Source: a virus
Strand: one strand, 5' to 3'
DNA length: 64,000 nt
Virus record (IMG/VR): IMGVR_UViG_3300029945_000001
Span: 62,001-126,000 of that record
Shown here: positions 18,348 through 27,666 of the stretch, one piece after another
Numbering within the stretch: position 1 is the first letter of the stretch
Layout: each line of letters begins with the position of its first letter
Translations under genes and position numbers: made by a program
Notes under the pieces: generated by a model
Seen by the model: the letters and a program-made list of their open reading frames with translations, nothing else
Database searches by the model: none
What the model was told of the DNA's origin: nothing

Positions 18348-21254
18348 ATGACGGTTCTTTATAAAGAAGATTGGGTAAGGAAAAACGCATTTGTTCATTC
18401 TAATACACAAAATAAGTCATTTATTAGAGCAAGTTTATTATTAGAAAGTATGGGAATTAAGAATTGTCTATTTCCATTAACTATCTATGATAAAGACTTA
18501 ATGAATATAGATCCTCATAAATTAAATGATAATTCAGTAGAATTAAGAATGAGAATAGCTATTGAGTGTAAACGAAATGTTTGGTATTATGTAAGAGAAG
18601 TTGTTAGAGTTGGTGCACAAGGTTCAGATCCTATTCCATTTAATGCAGATCGTGGTAATATAGCCATGATTTGGGTATTTGAAAATAATTTCCATTACAT
18701 GAGTATCCAGCCCAGACAGACTGGAAAAGAACAACCATTAACAGCTAATGTTAAGACTCCAAATGGTTGGATAAAAATGGGTGATATTAAAGTTAGCGAC
18801 GATGTCATTGCCCACGATGGAACAACTGTAAAAGTAAAAGGTGTTTATCCGCAAGGAATTAAACCTGTTTACAAAATAACTTTTGAAGATGGAAGATCTA
18901 CAGAATGCGGTGAAGAACATCTTTGGAAGATCTATAATAAATATGAATTATCACAGAATCCTACAACAGAGGTCGTTTCATTAGATAGAATAAAAGATCT
19001 TATTAATGATTATCCTAATATAAAATCTTTATTAAGTATACCCCTTATTACATCAGAAATAAAAGACGATGTTAATCTTCCAGTAGATCCATATATGTTT
19101 GGTAATTTATGTAGAGGTGAAAATATTCCAGAAGATTATTTAAATGCATCAACTTCTCAGAGGTTATCACTTCTTAGAGGTATTATGACGAATTTATTTA
19201 TATCAAATAAAATAGGAGATATTTCATATTCTGTAGAAAGTTTAAAAGCTGTAAATAATATAAAATATTTAGTCCGTAGTTTAGGCGGAATATGTAGAAG
19301 TGTTGAAAGAGATGATTCTTATGATCTTTATATCAAGTTGAATAACCAACAGAATAAATTAAGTTTAGGTATTTCTAATATAGAATTTGTAGGATATAAA
19401 GAAACACAATGTATTGAAATTGATCATCCTGATCACTTATATGTAACTGATGATTTTGTCGTTACTCATAATACAACATGCGCTGTTGTGTTAACTTCAT
19501 ATGTTATTTATATTAGAGGTAAGAATTTTAACTTTGGATTATATACTAAAGACAGTGATCTTGTTCATGCAAATGTGCAGCGTTTAAAAATGGTTAAAGA
19601 TAATCTTCCTAAATATCTTATTCATAAGTCTACTAGGGATGCTGATAATAAAGAAGGATTGTCTTATAATGTATTAAATAATAACTATATTACGTTTATT
19701 GGATCTAAAGATAAACAGGCCGCCGATAACCTTGGTCGCGGTATGACCGGACCGGCATATCATTTCGATGAGCCAGCTTATACCAATAATATCAATATTA
19801 CATATCCGGTTATGATGTCTTCTACAAATGCTGCTGTCGAATCTGCTCGTAAAAATGGTATGCCGCATTCAAATATATTGACAACAACAGCCGGTCGTAC
19901 TGATACTGATCGTGGTAAATATGCATTTGAATTATTAACAGGATCATTATCATTCAGTGAAAGATTCTACGACTTAAAGAATAGAAAAGAATTGGAAACT
20001 ATTGTTAAAAATAATTCTGGTAATAATATCATCTCTGGTGTATTCTCGCATCTTATGCTTGGATTTAGTAATGAATGGTTAAATGAAAAGATCCGTAACT
20101 CTAATTCAACACAAGACGAAATTAATAAAGATTATTATAACATCTGGAGTACTGGTTCAGAACTCAGTATCTTGAAACAAGAAATATTGAAAAAGATCAA
20201 TGAAAGTATTAGAGAACCAGATCATGTCGAATTTATTCATGGTTATGTCATTAGTTGGTATATAAGTGAAGAAGAAAGAACGTCAGATCACTTTAAGAAT
20301 AAACAATTTGTTTTGGGTATGGATAGTTCAGAAAATATTGGTAGAGATTTTACAGCATTGGTCATGGTCGATATATCAACACTAGAAGTTGTAGCAACAT
20401 TTAAATGTAATGAATCCAGTACAACTAAAATTGCTATTTTTATTAGCGACTTCTTAGTCAAATATAAAAACGTCTTATTTATTCCTGAAAGAAAAAGTAC
20501 TGGTGGTTCTATTACTGATCAGGTTCTTGAAATCTTTGAGAAATATAGGATCAATCCATTTAAACGTATTTATAATAAAGTGGTACAGGAGAGACAGGCT
20601 AATGAATATAAAGATGTTAAAATAGACGATATTGATCTTTTATTAAAATATCCTGCTATTAGAAGGTTCTTAGGATTCACAACTCAAGAAAAGACTCGTG
20701 AATTCTTATATAAGAATGTTCTTAATAAAGCAGCAGAACTCAATGCAGATAAAATCATTGATAAAACATTAGCAAGTGAACTAAGTTGTTTGGCTATTGT
20801 TAATGGTAGAATAGATCACCAGAATGGTAAACACGACGATATGGTTATTGCATATTTATTGTGCTGTTTTGTTATATTCTTTGGTAAGAATTTAGATTAT
20901 TATGGAATTGACATTTCTGCACTGACTGATAATTACGATGTTAATGGTAATAAGATCGATAAAAGATATAGAGATAAACAGATTGCTTTCAGAAAAGAGA
21001 TTTTAAAATTAGAAGATTTAATGGCAAATACAGCAAGTCTCGTACTAAAAGAATATTATAGAAAACAGATAGAAAATCTCAGAACTATTATTGATGAGGA
21101 TCTTGTATTAGAACCTATTAGTGTTGCTGTTGTTAATAGTGTCGTTGAATCTTATGGTAAGCTTTATTCAGCAAATGAAATCAAGTCTAATGATAATTCT
21201 CCCGTTATGTCAGAAACACAAATGTTAAATCTTGTAAAATTACTTCCATTATAA
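18348..21254 (+). CDS. terL: Terminase large subunit interrupted by an intein
   Basis: ATP-driven DNA packaging motor and headful nuclease. The 968-residue precursor contains a 248-residue intein (codons 128-375) exactly inside the Walker A loop: 'RQTGK' before and 'TTC' after, which rejoin to RQTGKTT. Downstream are 'AYHFDEPAY' (Walker B-like), nuclease motif 'LGMDSSENIGRDFTALVMVD', 'FIPERKSTGGSI' and the C-terminal acidic pair 'KHDDMVIAYLL'. The mature protein would be 720 residues, usual for phiKZ-like terminases. The start follows 'aggagtatttat'. Function requires protein splicing, since the ATP-binding loop is broken in the precursor. Confidence 0.93.
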   Translation: MTVLYKEDWVRKNAFVHSNTQNKSFIRASLLLESMGIKNCLFPLTIYDKDLMNIDPHKLNDNSVELRMRIAIECKRNVWYYVREVVRVGAQGSDPIPFNADRGNIAMIWVFENNFHYMSIQPRQTGKEQPLTANVKTPNGWIKMGDIKVSDDVIAHDGTTVKVKGVYPQGIKPVYKITFEDGRSTECGEEHLWKIYNKYELSQNPTTEVVSLDRIKDLINDYPNIKSLLSIPLITSEIKDDVNLPVDPYMFGNLCRGENIPEDYLNASTSQRLSLLRGIMTNLFISNKIGDISYSVESLKAVNNIKYLVRSLGGICRSVERDDSYDLYIKLNNQQNKLSLGISNIEFVGYKETQCIEIDHPDHLYVTDDFVVTHNTTCAVVLTSYVIYIRGKNFNFGLYTKDSDLVHANVQRLKMVKDNLPKYLIHKSTRDADNKEGLSYNVLNNNYITFIGSKDKQAADNLGRGMTGPAYHFDEPAYTNNINITYPVMMSSTNAAVESARKNGMPHSNILTTTAGRTDTDRGKYAFELLTGSLSFSERFYDLKNRKELETIVKNNSGNNIISGVFSHLMLGFSNEWLNEKIRNSNSTQDEINKDYYNIWSTGSELSILKQEILKKINESIREPDHVEFIHGYVISWYISEEERTSDHFKNKQFVLGMDSSENIGRDFTALVMVDISTLEVVATFKCNESSTTKIAIFISDFLVKYKNVLFIPERKSTGGSITDQVLEIFEKYRINPFKRIYNKVVQERQANEYKDVKIDDIDLLLKYPAIRRFLGFTTQEKTREFLYKNVLNKAAELNADKIIDKTLASELSCLAIVNGRIDHQNGKHDDMVIAYLLCCFVIFFGKNLDYYGIDISALTDNYDVNGNKIDKRYRDKQIAFRKEILKLEDLMANTASLVLKEYYRKQIENLRTIIDEDLVLEPISVAVVNSVVESYGKLYSANEIKSNDNSPVMSETQMLNLVKLLPL
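18729..19472 (+). other. Class 3-type intein with degenerate LAGLIDADG domain
   Basis: Protein intron within terL. The first residue is not Cys or Ser (sequence EQPLTANVKTPNGW), so class 1 splicing is excluded. The class 3 W-C-T set is present: Trp193 in 'EEHLW' (block B, His191), Cys355 in 'QCIEID' (block F, the expected first nucleophile) and Thr373 in 'VVTHN' (block G). Asn375 is terminal and the +1 extein residue is Thr376. The middle holds a LAGLIDADG-like homing nuclease: 'PYMFGNLCRG' and 'LSLLRGIMTNLF'. The acidic residues expected at both motif ends are missing, so cleavage activity is probably lost while splicing is kept. Confidence 0.85.
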
Positions 21255-21265
21255 ATTCATCTTAA

Positions 21266-21291
21266 AGATAGGGGAGATATCTCCCCTATCT
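21266..21291. terminator. Perfect palindromic terminator
   Basis: agataggggagat joined to its complement, 26 bp without spacer, after terL. Confidence 0.8.
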
Positions 21292-21334
21292 AAGCCATCA
21301 TATAGCTTTTCATATTGGCGACTGGGGGTCGTAT

Positions 21335-21544
21335 ATGGCCATAATGACTGCATGTTATTTTGCATATCTGTTATTAGGCTTCAGACTTTCTTTTATCCGT
21401 TTCATGGGAATCGATTATACAAATATTGATATTGATAAAATAGGTGTCATTCGTATCGGAGTGACATTTACAATCCTTGCACTACTATTCCCACTGTATG
21501 CTATTTTAAATAAATCTGATCTTGAAAAGATCCTATCTGCATAG
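21335..21544 (+). CDS. Small membrane protein
   Basis: 69 residues with two hydrophobic segments (about 1-20 and 45-62) and a short hydrophilic loop (DYTNIDIDKIGVIRIG). The start follows 'tgggggtcgtat'. It lies between terL and the structural gene at 21560. It could be a holin-like or inner membrane protein; no family is recognised. Confidence 0.6.
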   Translation: MAIMTACYFAYLLLGFRLSFIRFMGIDYTNIDIDKIGVIRIGVTFTILALLFPLYAILNKSDLEKILSA

Positions 21545-21559
21545 GAGGAATATGGTACT

Positions 21560-22801
21560 ATGGATCATATTTATCAAGAATTCAATAAATTAAACGTCGT
21601 TATAGATTCTAAGAAAATAGATGCAGTGAACGATATGTTAGTTTGTTTCGAAGTAAGAGGACAACATCCTCTCGTTTTTAATTCTCAGTATTTAGGTATT
21701 CATAAATGCGCATTTCTAGAAAATGACAGTAATGCACTATTTGAAATATTTGGTGTTACGGCAGATCAGATTATAAATCATTTACAATCTATTCCAGCTA
21801 TTAGAGAAATATCTGGTAAAGTAACATCAGATCCATTCAATATGTTTTGTATCTGGTTACTTCATCTATCTTTTATTTTTATTCCAGATCAAAAAGCTAG
21901 ACATGCTTTTATGCTTAACATTTCAAAATATCTCCATTATAGATTCTTTACATCTATTGTTAATTATAATTTTGGTCTAGGTGTTGATGAGAAAACAATG
22001 GTTGCTACTGTCAATAACTTGTCTAAGAAATACGATATTGTTGTTTATGGTACATGGAAGAAAGTGATCGAAGAAAGATGTAAGGATCTTATTTCTGATC
22101 AGAGTATTCATATTCATTATTTGAAAGATGGAAAACCTGATAATAAAATTATTTATGTTTTGACTGATATCAATACAAGAATTAGAGCTAGACTTTACAA
22201 TGTTATTGGTGAGTTTTATATGAATAGAGATAGAGGAACTGCTATTTCAAATAGATCCTCTACTACAGAATATGAAGGTGAAAAAGTATTAGTCCATACA
22301 TCTTCTATTCAAGATGCTATGATCAGTAATTTAACTATGGAAGTTATTAACGAAAGAACCTTTGTTCATAAAGAAACAGTAAAATATATCATTAGATCTT
22401 TTCCAAGTGTATCCGAAAGCATGTTAACAGACGCTTTAGTTAAAATAGCCATGATAGCAGATGCTCAGAGTCATTCTAAAGAACAGAATTTAATAAAAAT
22501 ACAAGACGGGAAACCTTTGTATATTGGTATCAAAGTTCTTATTACAAATCTAATCAAGAATTCATATGCATATTGTAAAAGAAATAAAATAGATATTTCT
22601 AACAGAAAAGAAATATTTGTTAAATGTCTTAATATCTATTCGGCATCTAGAATCTCAGATGACGATATTGCAGCAGTTAAAGATAGCATTGTTCATCTTG
22701 TGGAAATTATGGGTGAAACTAAAAGAGAGGCTACTAAATCTTCTCTCAGATTGGCTATTATCATGTATATTCTTGTTAGAAGTTTTAGATTTATTAAATA
22801 A
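21560..22801 (+). CDS. Putative virion-associated protein
   Basis: 413 residues, mostly helical, unrecognised. Start follows 'aggaggaatatggtact', a strong site. In phiKZ-like genomes, as I recall, structural genes follow the terminase gene, which is the only basis for the call. It is convergent with the gene at 22847 and shares a bidirectional terminator with it. Confidence 0.5.
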   Translation: MDHIYQEFNKLNVVIDSKKIDAVNDMLVCFEVRGQHPLVFNSQYLGIHKCAFLENDSNALFEIFGVTADQIINHLQSIPAIREISGKVTSDPFNMFCIWLLHLSFIFIPDQKARHAFMLNISKYLHYRFFTSIVNYNFGLGVDEKTMVATVNNLSKKYDIVVYGTWKKVIEERCKDLISDQSIHIHYLKDGKPDNKIIYVLTDINTRIRARLYNVIGEFYMNRDRGTAISNRSSTTEYEGEKVLVHTSSIQDAMISNLTMEVINERTFVHKETVKYIIRSFPSVSESMLTDALVKIAMIADAQSHSKEQNLIKIQDGKPLYIGIKVLITNLIKNSYAYCKRNKIDISNRKEIFVKCLNIYSASRISDDDIAAVKDSIVHLVEIMGETKREATKSSLRLAIIMYILVRSFRFIK

Positions 22802-22803
22802 TA

Positions 22804-22837
22804 TACAAGAGGATGGCCCGATGGCCATCCTCTTGTA
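22804..22837. terminator. Bidirectional terminator
   Basis: 14-bp stem acaagaggatggcc with a 4-nt loop between two convergent genes. Confidence 0.85.
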
Positions 22838-22846
22838 AGTGTCTAT

Positions 22847-23653
22847 TTAGATACTCATAAGCATAATACGTTCGATCGTATCGGGGTCTAAGAAAGCTCC
22901 GCCTCTAAATTCATCTATTAAATCTTTATATCTATCAAATTCTTGTTTATAATCTTCAATGATATCTTTAAACTTTCCTAATTCTTGACCGCCGCTTAAT
23001 TCAGCTTCATTTATTTTTAAAATAAGTTTTGTATAAATATAACATTTCGTCATGCATAAACCAAGATCTGCTAAAGGAGCAACTGCATCATGGTGTAAAT
23101 TTGTAAATTCTTTATCATATTCTAATCTACACGTCATAACCCAATCAACACTAAAGTTAGTCATAGGTGTCAGTTTAATAACATTACCTGTTTGTAAGAC
23201 AGGAGTTGGTGTAATAACTTCATTGGCAAGTGTTCTGCTGTCAATGGCGGCTTGTGCAAGATTATAAAGATTATTTCCTCTATCATTAAAATCGGTAGGA
23301 TCTGACATTCTACTATAAGCAAAAGGATATGATAGGTCAGTAACAGCCGTAATATTCCTATGTTCTCTAACAGCAGGAGGGATTCTATAAACAGCGGACA
23401 TATTAGAAGTTATAACACCAGAAATTCCAGGAACGGGACTTGTTGGTTCCATAATACATTGACTTAGATAAATACGTTTTGTAGCACCAGCATAAATATT
23501 ACAATCAGGAAGAACATATGCTTCAATAACAGTATCCATAATTCTTTGATCTAGTGTAACTTTCCATTTATTTGGCTCAAAAGCCACATCAAGAATTCCT
23601 TCAGGAATATGTAAATATATTTTTCTAAGTATTTGTTCAAAACCATTTATCAT
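22847..23653 (-). CDS. Putative structural protein (head-tail region)
   Basis: 268 residues on the minus strand, the same strand as tube and sheath. The first 190 residues look beta-rich ('NITAVTDLSYPF', 'NVIKLTPMTNFSVDW') and the C-terminal 60 residues are a charged helix. No specific family is recognised. Its minus-strand placement near terminase suggests a neck, tail terminator or similar component. ATG at 23653 follows a minus-strand ribosome site (aaaaggagtactg). Confidence 0.5.
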   Translation of the reverse strand: MINGFEQILRKIYLHIPEGILDVAFEPNKWKVTLDQRIMDTVIEAYVLPDCNIYAGATKRIYLSQCIMEPTSPVPGISGVITSNMSAVYRIPPAVREHRNITAVTDLSYPFAYSRMSDPTDFNDRGNNLYNLAQAAIDSRTLANEVITPTPVLQTGNVIKLTPMTNFSVDWVMTCRLEYDKEFTNLHHDAVAPLADLGLCMTKCYIYTKLILKINEAELSGGQELGKFKDIIEDYKQEFDRYKDLIDEFRGGAFLDPDTIERIMLMSI

Positions 23654-23703
23654 AAACAGTACTCCTTTTAGATGAAAAAATTAATTCATAAAATGTTAAG
23701 ATA

Positions 23704-23711
23704 TATATTAT
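23704..23711 (+). promoter_or_regulatory. TATATTAT promoter element
   Basis: agatatatattattaaa in the divergent gap before the plus-strand unit 23748-25073. Confidence 0.65.
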
Positions 23712-23747
23712 TAAAATAGCTTATGGATAATTCCTCGGAGAATTTGT

Positions 23748-24164
23748 ATGTATAATCATAAACTCGATGTCTATGACATAAGTAAAGATTATAGCGTCTT
23801 AAAAGTTAATATAAAATTTGATGTTTATAAATTTGTAATTAAATCTGTAAAGATGAATGCTATGGTTATAGAAAATATTATTGATGAGATTGCTTTTTCT
23901 GATAGAGAACCTATTAAAATTAAAACCATTTATGGTACTTATAATCTTAATATCGATACTATTTATAAATGTGAAATTTCAGATATTAATGGGGATGTTA
24001 AAACAAAGGTAAGAGAAGACGAACCATGCTTATTAAATATTTATATTATTGGTGATCCTGTCAAACCCGATATTAATAAGAAAGAACATGTTAGTTGTGG
24101 TAAAACTATAAAAGAAATTATTGATGCGGTAAATCATAAATTAACTGATAGGCGTGAAGGATAA
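23748..24164 (+). CDS. Hypothetical protein
   Basis: 138 residues, beta-rich N-terminus, helical C-terminus. The start follows 'ctcggagaatttgt'. First gene of a four-gene unit (23748-25073) driven by the element at 23704. No family is recognised. Confidence 0.65.
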   Translation: MYNHKLDVYDISKDYSVLKVNIKFDVYKFVIKSVKMNAMVIENIIDEIAFSDREPIKIKTIYGTYNLNIDTIYKCEISDINGDVKTKVREDEPCLLNIYIIGDPVKPDINKKEHVSCGKTIKEIIDAVNHKLTDRREG

Positions 24165-24170
24165 TCAATC

Positions 24171-24530
24171 GTGGATTTCTCTGAATATAGTACTTTAAAA
24201 AAAACCATGTTACGACACGAACGGGTACATTATTATCTTAAAAAGAGAATGGATAGAAAATTAAGTAAGCTTAAAGAACTAACCGGTCCTACAAATTTAA
24301 ATGAACTTATTAATTATTTCAGAACTAGATTAAGTTTAGCAAGTACTGTGTTGATTGCAGGTTATACAGTCAATATTAGTCAACAAACAGTTATATTTAG
24401 TATCGTTAGCGATGATAAAAAACTAGAAAAAATGTTGTATGATGAGATTGTTAATATAACTGGCTTTAATTATAATTTTGAAATTGTTGATTTTGGTTTA
24501 TATAAGCTCTCAATTAGAACAAGGGTGTAG
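24171..24530 (+). CDS. Hypothetical protein
   Basis: 119 residues starting with GTG at 24171 (upstream gaaggataatc gives a ribosome site). The N-terminal half is basic and helical ('YLKKRMDRKLSKLKEL'). It lies 6 bp after the previous stop and 2 bp before the next gene, so it is coupled with both. Function unknown. Confidence 0.6.
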   Translation: MDFSEYSTLKKTMLRHERVHYYLKKRMDRKLSKLKELTGPTNLNELINYFRTRLSLASTVLIAGYTVNISQQTVIFSIVSDDKKLEKMLYDEIVNITGFNYNFEIVDFGLYKLSIRTRV

Positions 24531-24532
24531 AA

Positions 24533-24856
24533 ATGTATCTAAATTGTAAAGTAAGAGATGATAAAATTATTATTTCTAAAAATGATATTGAACAATATCA
24601 TACTAATATCATCAGAGCTAAAGATATCGGTCCTTGTTACATAATTGTGAATGATGATGAACAATATAGTAGCATCATCAATAATATTAGAATATTTATC
24701 TGCGATGGTGAATTTATTCATATGAAAGATAATGACGTTGAAGACATCACTGTTGATAATTTTAAAGATGGTACAAATATAGTAATTAATTGGAAAAATA
24801 ATAAGAATGCATTAAAACAATATAATAGTTTTATTATGAAATTAGCTGCATTATAA
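24533..24856 (+). CDS. Hypothetical protein
   Basis: 107 residues, acidic, beta-rich ('GPCYIIVNDDEQYSSI'). The start overlaps the end of the previous gene's context (agggtgtagaaatg). Function unknown. Confidence 0.6.
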   Translation: MYLNCKVRDDKIIISKNDIEQYHTNIIRAKDIGPCYIIVNDDEQYSSIINNIRIFICDGEFIHMKDNDVEDITVDNFKDGTNIVINWKNNKNALKQYNSFIMKLAAL

Positions 24857-24899
24857 AAAGTCGTAGTATATTTATTTAAATATTTAGAGGAGAACGACG

Positions 24900-25073
24900 A
24901 TGTATGGATCTATCTTTGAGCAAGCGACTAATTCCTGTAGACTTGCTTTATCTGCGGCTAAAACAGAATACCTCTCATTGAAGGATAAAAATATTCCTAC
25001 TAAAAATAAAATTATTGTTAATAAATATATCTCTGTTTATAAAGAAAATATGAATATTAAAACTATTGGTTAA
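24900..25073 (+). CDS. Small hypothetical protein
   Basis: 57 residues (MYGSIFEQATNSCRLAL...) with a strong ribosome site (agaggagaacgacg). Basic, probably helical. It closes the unit before terminator 25100-25130. Confidence 0.65.
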   Translation: MYGSIFEQATNSCRLALSAAKTEYLSLKDKNIPTKNKIIVNKYISVYKENMNIKTIG

Positions 25074-25099
25074 ATAGTGTGATATTGTTAATTAAAATC

Positions 25100-25130
25100 A
25101 TAAGGATGTGGCAAAATGCCACATCCTTAT
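25100..25130. terminator. Terminator hairpin
   Basis: 14-bp stem ataaggatgtggca with loop aaa. Confidence 0.85.
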
Positions 25131-25184
25131 ATTCCTTAATAATTGTATACTTTTTAATATACGCATTTCAAATTTTTTTGATTA

Positions 25185-25192
25185 TATATTAT
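25185..25192 (+). promoter_or_regulatory. TATATTAT promoter element
   Basis: gattatatattattaat, 31 bases before the start codon at 25223. Confidence 0.65.
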
Positions 25193-25222
25193 TAATGCGA
25201 TGACTTAAATAAGGAGCGGATC

Positions 25223-25816
25223 ATGAAATATGCTACAAAAGAATCGATGACATATGGATTATGTCTATTTTATATTTTCAATGCTATAGCAGCACCAGTA
25301 ATGTTTGTCGACGTGTTTGCTAAGGGAGGAAAGCAATTATTCAGTATAACTGAGTTTTGTGGAGCTGTATTAGCATTATCGGCAACAATAATACTAAAGA
25401 AGTATAAAAATAAAATAATAAATATATTTCCTATACTCTCTATTTTGGTTGGTATGGGAAATATAATTGTCATACTCGCGACATTACCAATGATATACAA
25501 AATATGGATAGATACAACTATAACCGTATTCTTCCTAGGGTTTACAACAAGCGTACAGGAGGTTATTGTTGCTAGAAAATTTAAAAGTGTTATGGAGAAG
25601 TATATCGTTGAAAAGACAGTTATGAATAACTGCTCTAAATTGTTAGCACTGTCTGGGGGTATATTAGTAACAACATGTATTTCTCTGACATTGTATCAGG
25701 TGTTGTGGATAGAGGCCCTGGCTGATATATCTTGGACATCTTTGGCCATATGGTCTTGGATACAACTAAGAAGAATTGAGAGTGGGGCTTTACGCCACAC
25801 TCCTTTTATTTTTTAA
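25223..25816 (+). CDS. Multi-pass membrane protein
   Basis: 197 residues with about five hydrophobic segments (roughly 8-28, 42-57, 65-88, 96-110, 135-175). The start follows 'aaggagcggatc'. Not recognised; an inner-membrane protein, possibly for exclusion or transport. The last codons (GALRHTPFIF) fall inside the terminator stem. Confidence 0.65.
   Translation: MKYATKESMTYGLCLFYIFNAIAAPVMFVDVFAKGGKQLFSITEFCGAVLALSATIILKKYKNKIINIFPILSILVGMGNIIVILATLPMIYKIWIDTTITVFFLGFTTSVQEVIVARKFKSVMEKYIVEKTVMNNCSKLLALSGGILVTTCISLTLYQVLWIEALADISWTSLAIWSWIQLRRIESGALRHTPFIF
25779..25810 (+). terminator. Imperfect terminator overlapping the gene end
   Basis: gagtgggg...ccacactc with one mismatch, followed by cttttattttttt. 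It lies within the last codons of the gene at 25223. Confidence 0.6.
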
Positions 25817-25830
25817 CAATATCTTAAACA

Positions 25831-25838
25831 TATATTAC
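25831..25838 (+). promoter_or_regulatory. TATATTAC promoter element
   Basis: acatatattacttatat, 39 bases before the start at 25877. Confidence 0.75.
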
Positions 25839-25876
25839 TTATATAGGTACATCTCGAATTAGTGGAGAAAATAAAA

Positions 25877-26542
25877 ATGTCTATGTTAAAGAGTTTTCTA
25901 GAAAGCATTAAAATCATAGAAACAGACGATGACTATTATAAATATATTATTCGTATTGATGAACTTAGAATTTGTAGTAATAGAACTGCATTAGAATCAC
26001 ATCAGTTAAAGATATTAGAATTGATGGTTAACCAATATAGGGCGAATAGTTATTATAAATCAGATATTAATCCCAAATCAAGAAGTGTTGTTCAAGATTG
26101 GGTTAAAGAAAATATGACTCTTCGTCAACAAGCTACTTTGTTATCAGCACTTCGTGGTTGTGATGGTGTATCAAAACACGATCCTGCAAAGAAGTTGACA
26201 AGAGCACTTCGTAAAGTTATGCTTAATCCTGCCGATCCTGATTTTATGAATGACCCCAATAATACATTCATGAAGGGATCTATATCTATCGAAATCATTA
26301 ATGAATTTTTAGGTGATATTGATCATTATCCCACACATTGGTTAATTCATTTTACTCATGCTGCTATGCTTGTGGGATTCTTTCATCCAGACAACGAGGT
26401 TGGTATTATCTGGTTATCTCTTTATCATGCTATTGTTACTAATTTACATATGCATCCTGAAACTAAAGATGAAGTTAATATAAGACTTCGTGATGGCCGT
26501 AGAACTGTTGATGAAGAAATTGGAGCACGCGCTCGCATATGA
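25877..26542 (+). CDS. Hypothetical protein
   Basis: 221 residues from ATG 25877 (ribosome site ggagaaaataaaa; a GTG at 25862 overlaps that site). Helical, with a His-rich region near residues 150-200 ('HYPTHWLIHFTHAAMLVGFFHPD', 'LYHAIVTNLHMHPE') that might bind metal. No family recognised. Monocistronic. Confidence 0.65.
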   Translation: MSMLKSFLESIKIIETDDDYYKYIIRIDELRICSNRTALESHQLKILELMVNQYRANSYYKSDINPKSRSVVQDWVKENMTLRQQATLLSALRGCDGVSKHDPAKKLTRALRKVMLNPADPDFMNDPNNTFMKGSISIEIINEFLGDIDHYPTHWLIHFTHAAMLVGFFHPDNEVGIIWLSLYHAIVTNLHMHPETKDEVNIRLRDGRRTVDEEIGARARI

Positions 26543-26552
26543 GTTAAGTTGA

Positions 26553-26582
26553 TATATAAGGAGGATAAATCCTCCTTATATA
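26553..26582. terminator. Terminator hairpin
   Basis: 13-bp stem tatataaggagga with loop taaa, then ttttttat. Confidence 0.85.
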
Positions 26583-26626
26583 TCTAATATTTTTTATAAA
26601 ATCTGTAACCAAATTAATTTTGAATA

Positions 26627-26634
26627 TATATTAC
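26627..26634 (+). promoter_or_regulatory. TATATTAC promoter element of the long small-gene operon
   Basis: tgaatatatattacttata. No other clear element or terminator with T-run is seen until 30823, so it may drive 12 small genes. Confidence 0.75.
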
Positions 26635-26668
26635 TTATAGGAAGCATGTCAAATACGGAGTGATTATC

Positions 26669-26926
26669 ATGGCTGTATATGTCGATATTAACGGGCTTAA
26701 ACTTGCACCTATTTATTGTGGTGATGGTCCTATTGTCCGCACTGTTGACAATGTTACCATATATGCCACAGAAGAAGACGATGTCGCTATTTTGGCAGAT
26801 GGCAACGAATTGAAAAGAATCATTCTTCTCTGTACCAACATCAGAACAATTGAGCCAGGTATTGTTCACACAATGCGTTGGGGTGGTGAAGATGCTAGAT
26901 TTATCTTTAACAATTTAATCATGTAG
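26669..26926 (+). CDS. Small hypothetical protein
   Basis: 85 residues from ATG 26669, matching the 'ggagtgattatc-ATG' start pattern. Beta-rich and acidic; no family recognised. First gene of the long accessory operon. Confidence 0.7.
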   Translation: MAVYVDINGLKLAPIYCGDGPIVRTVDNVTIYATEEDDVAILADGNELKRIILLCTNIRTIEPGIVHTMRWGGEDARFIFNNLIM

Positions 26927-26936
26927 GAGTGATGAC

Positions 26937-27215
26937 ATGAACATGCGTGAAGCTTCTAAAGAAGAGAAATTGGAGATTCTCGGTTCTATGGCTGAGTTCT
27001 CCTGGTGCTGGGATGAACACTTCCTCGTTAGGATCGAGAATAAATTGTTTTTGTGGTCTGATCCCGATCACTGCGGAAACAATCGGTTTCTCGAACTCAA
27101 TATTCCATTTACGCAGGCTGTTGCCAAATATAGCGGTGCTACTGTTCGAGATAAAGGGTGTCAGATAGTTCGTGACTATTGTGGCGATAACATCACTATT
27201 CAACTACGAAATTAG
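26937..27215 (+). CDS. Small hypothetical protein
   Basis: 92 residues, Trp- and Cys-containing ('WCWDEHFLVRIENKLFLW'). The start follows 'aggagtgatgac'. Not recognised. Confidence 0.65.
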   Translation: MNMREASKEEKLEILGSMAEFSWCWDEHFLVRIENKLFLWSDPDHCGNNRFLELNIPFTQAVAKYSGATVRDKGCQIVRDYCGDNITIQLRN

Positions 27216-27226
27216 GAGTAGTAACC

Positions 27227-27619
27227 GTGTCTCTGTTTGTATTTGCTAAAAATTTGTTCAGATATATAACGATGATTCTATCAAAATCATCGTTATATAT
27301 TGTAAATATTAGTAAAAAGAGTAAAACAAAAATAATTACTAATAATAATGATTCATCTGTTACAATTAAAGAAATTATAACAACATATGAACATAGTAAT
27401 GTTCTTAATTATATCGGAATAGACGGTTATATACGTTCACTAGTTTATACTGGAATATGTTCTAATTCTCCTATTGTTAAACGAATTACTTATAATATTA
27501 AAAACGATGTAGAAAAAGAATGCGCTAATAAACTACTACAGTATTTGAAGTGTTATTATAAATGTTCTGAAGAAATAGATCTAATTAATCAGATCGGTAT
27601 AATTATAATTGATTGGTAA
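27227..27619 (+). CDS. Hypothetical protein
   Basis: 130 residues starting with GTG at 27227 (ribosome site taggagtagtaacc). An amphipathic or hydrophobic N-terminus (LFVFAKNLFRYITMIL) precedes a basic region. Not recognised. Confidence 0.6.
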   Translation: MSLFVFAKNLFRYITMILSKSSLYIVNISKKSKTKIITNNNDSSVTIKEIITTYEHSNVLNYIGIDGYIRSLVYTGICSNSPIVKRITYNIKNDVEKECANKLLQYLKCYYKCSEEIDLINQIGIIIIDW

Positions 27620-27666
27620 TATCACATGCATGAAAACATAAAAAACTACGAACGGAGAAGGAAACT

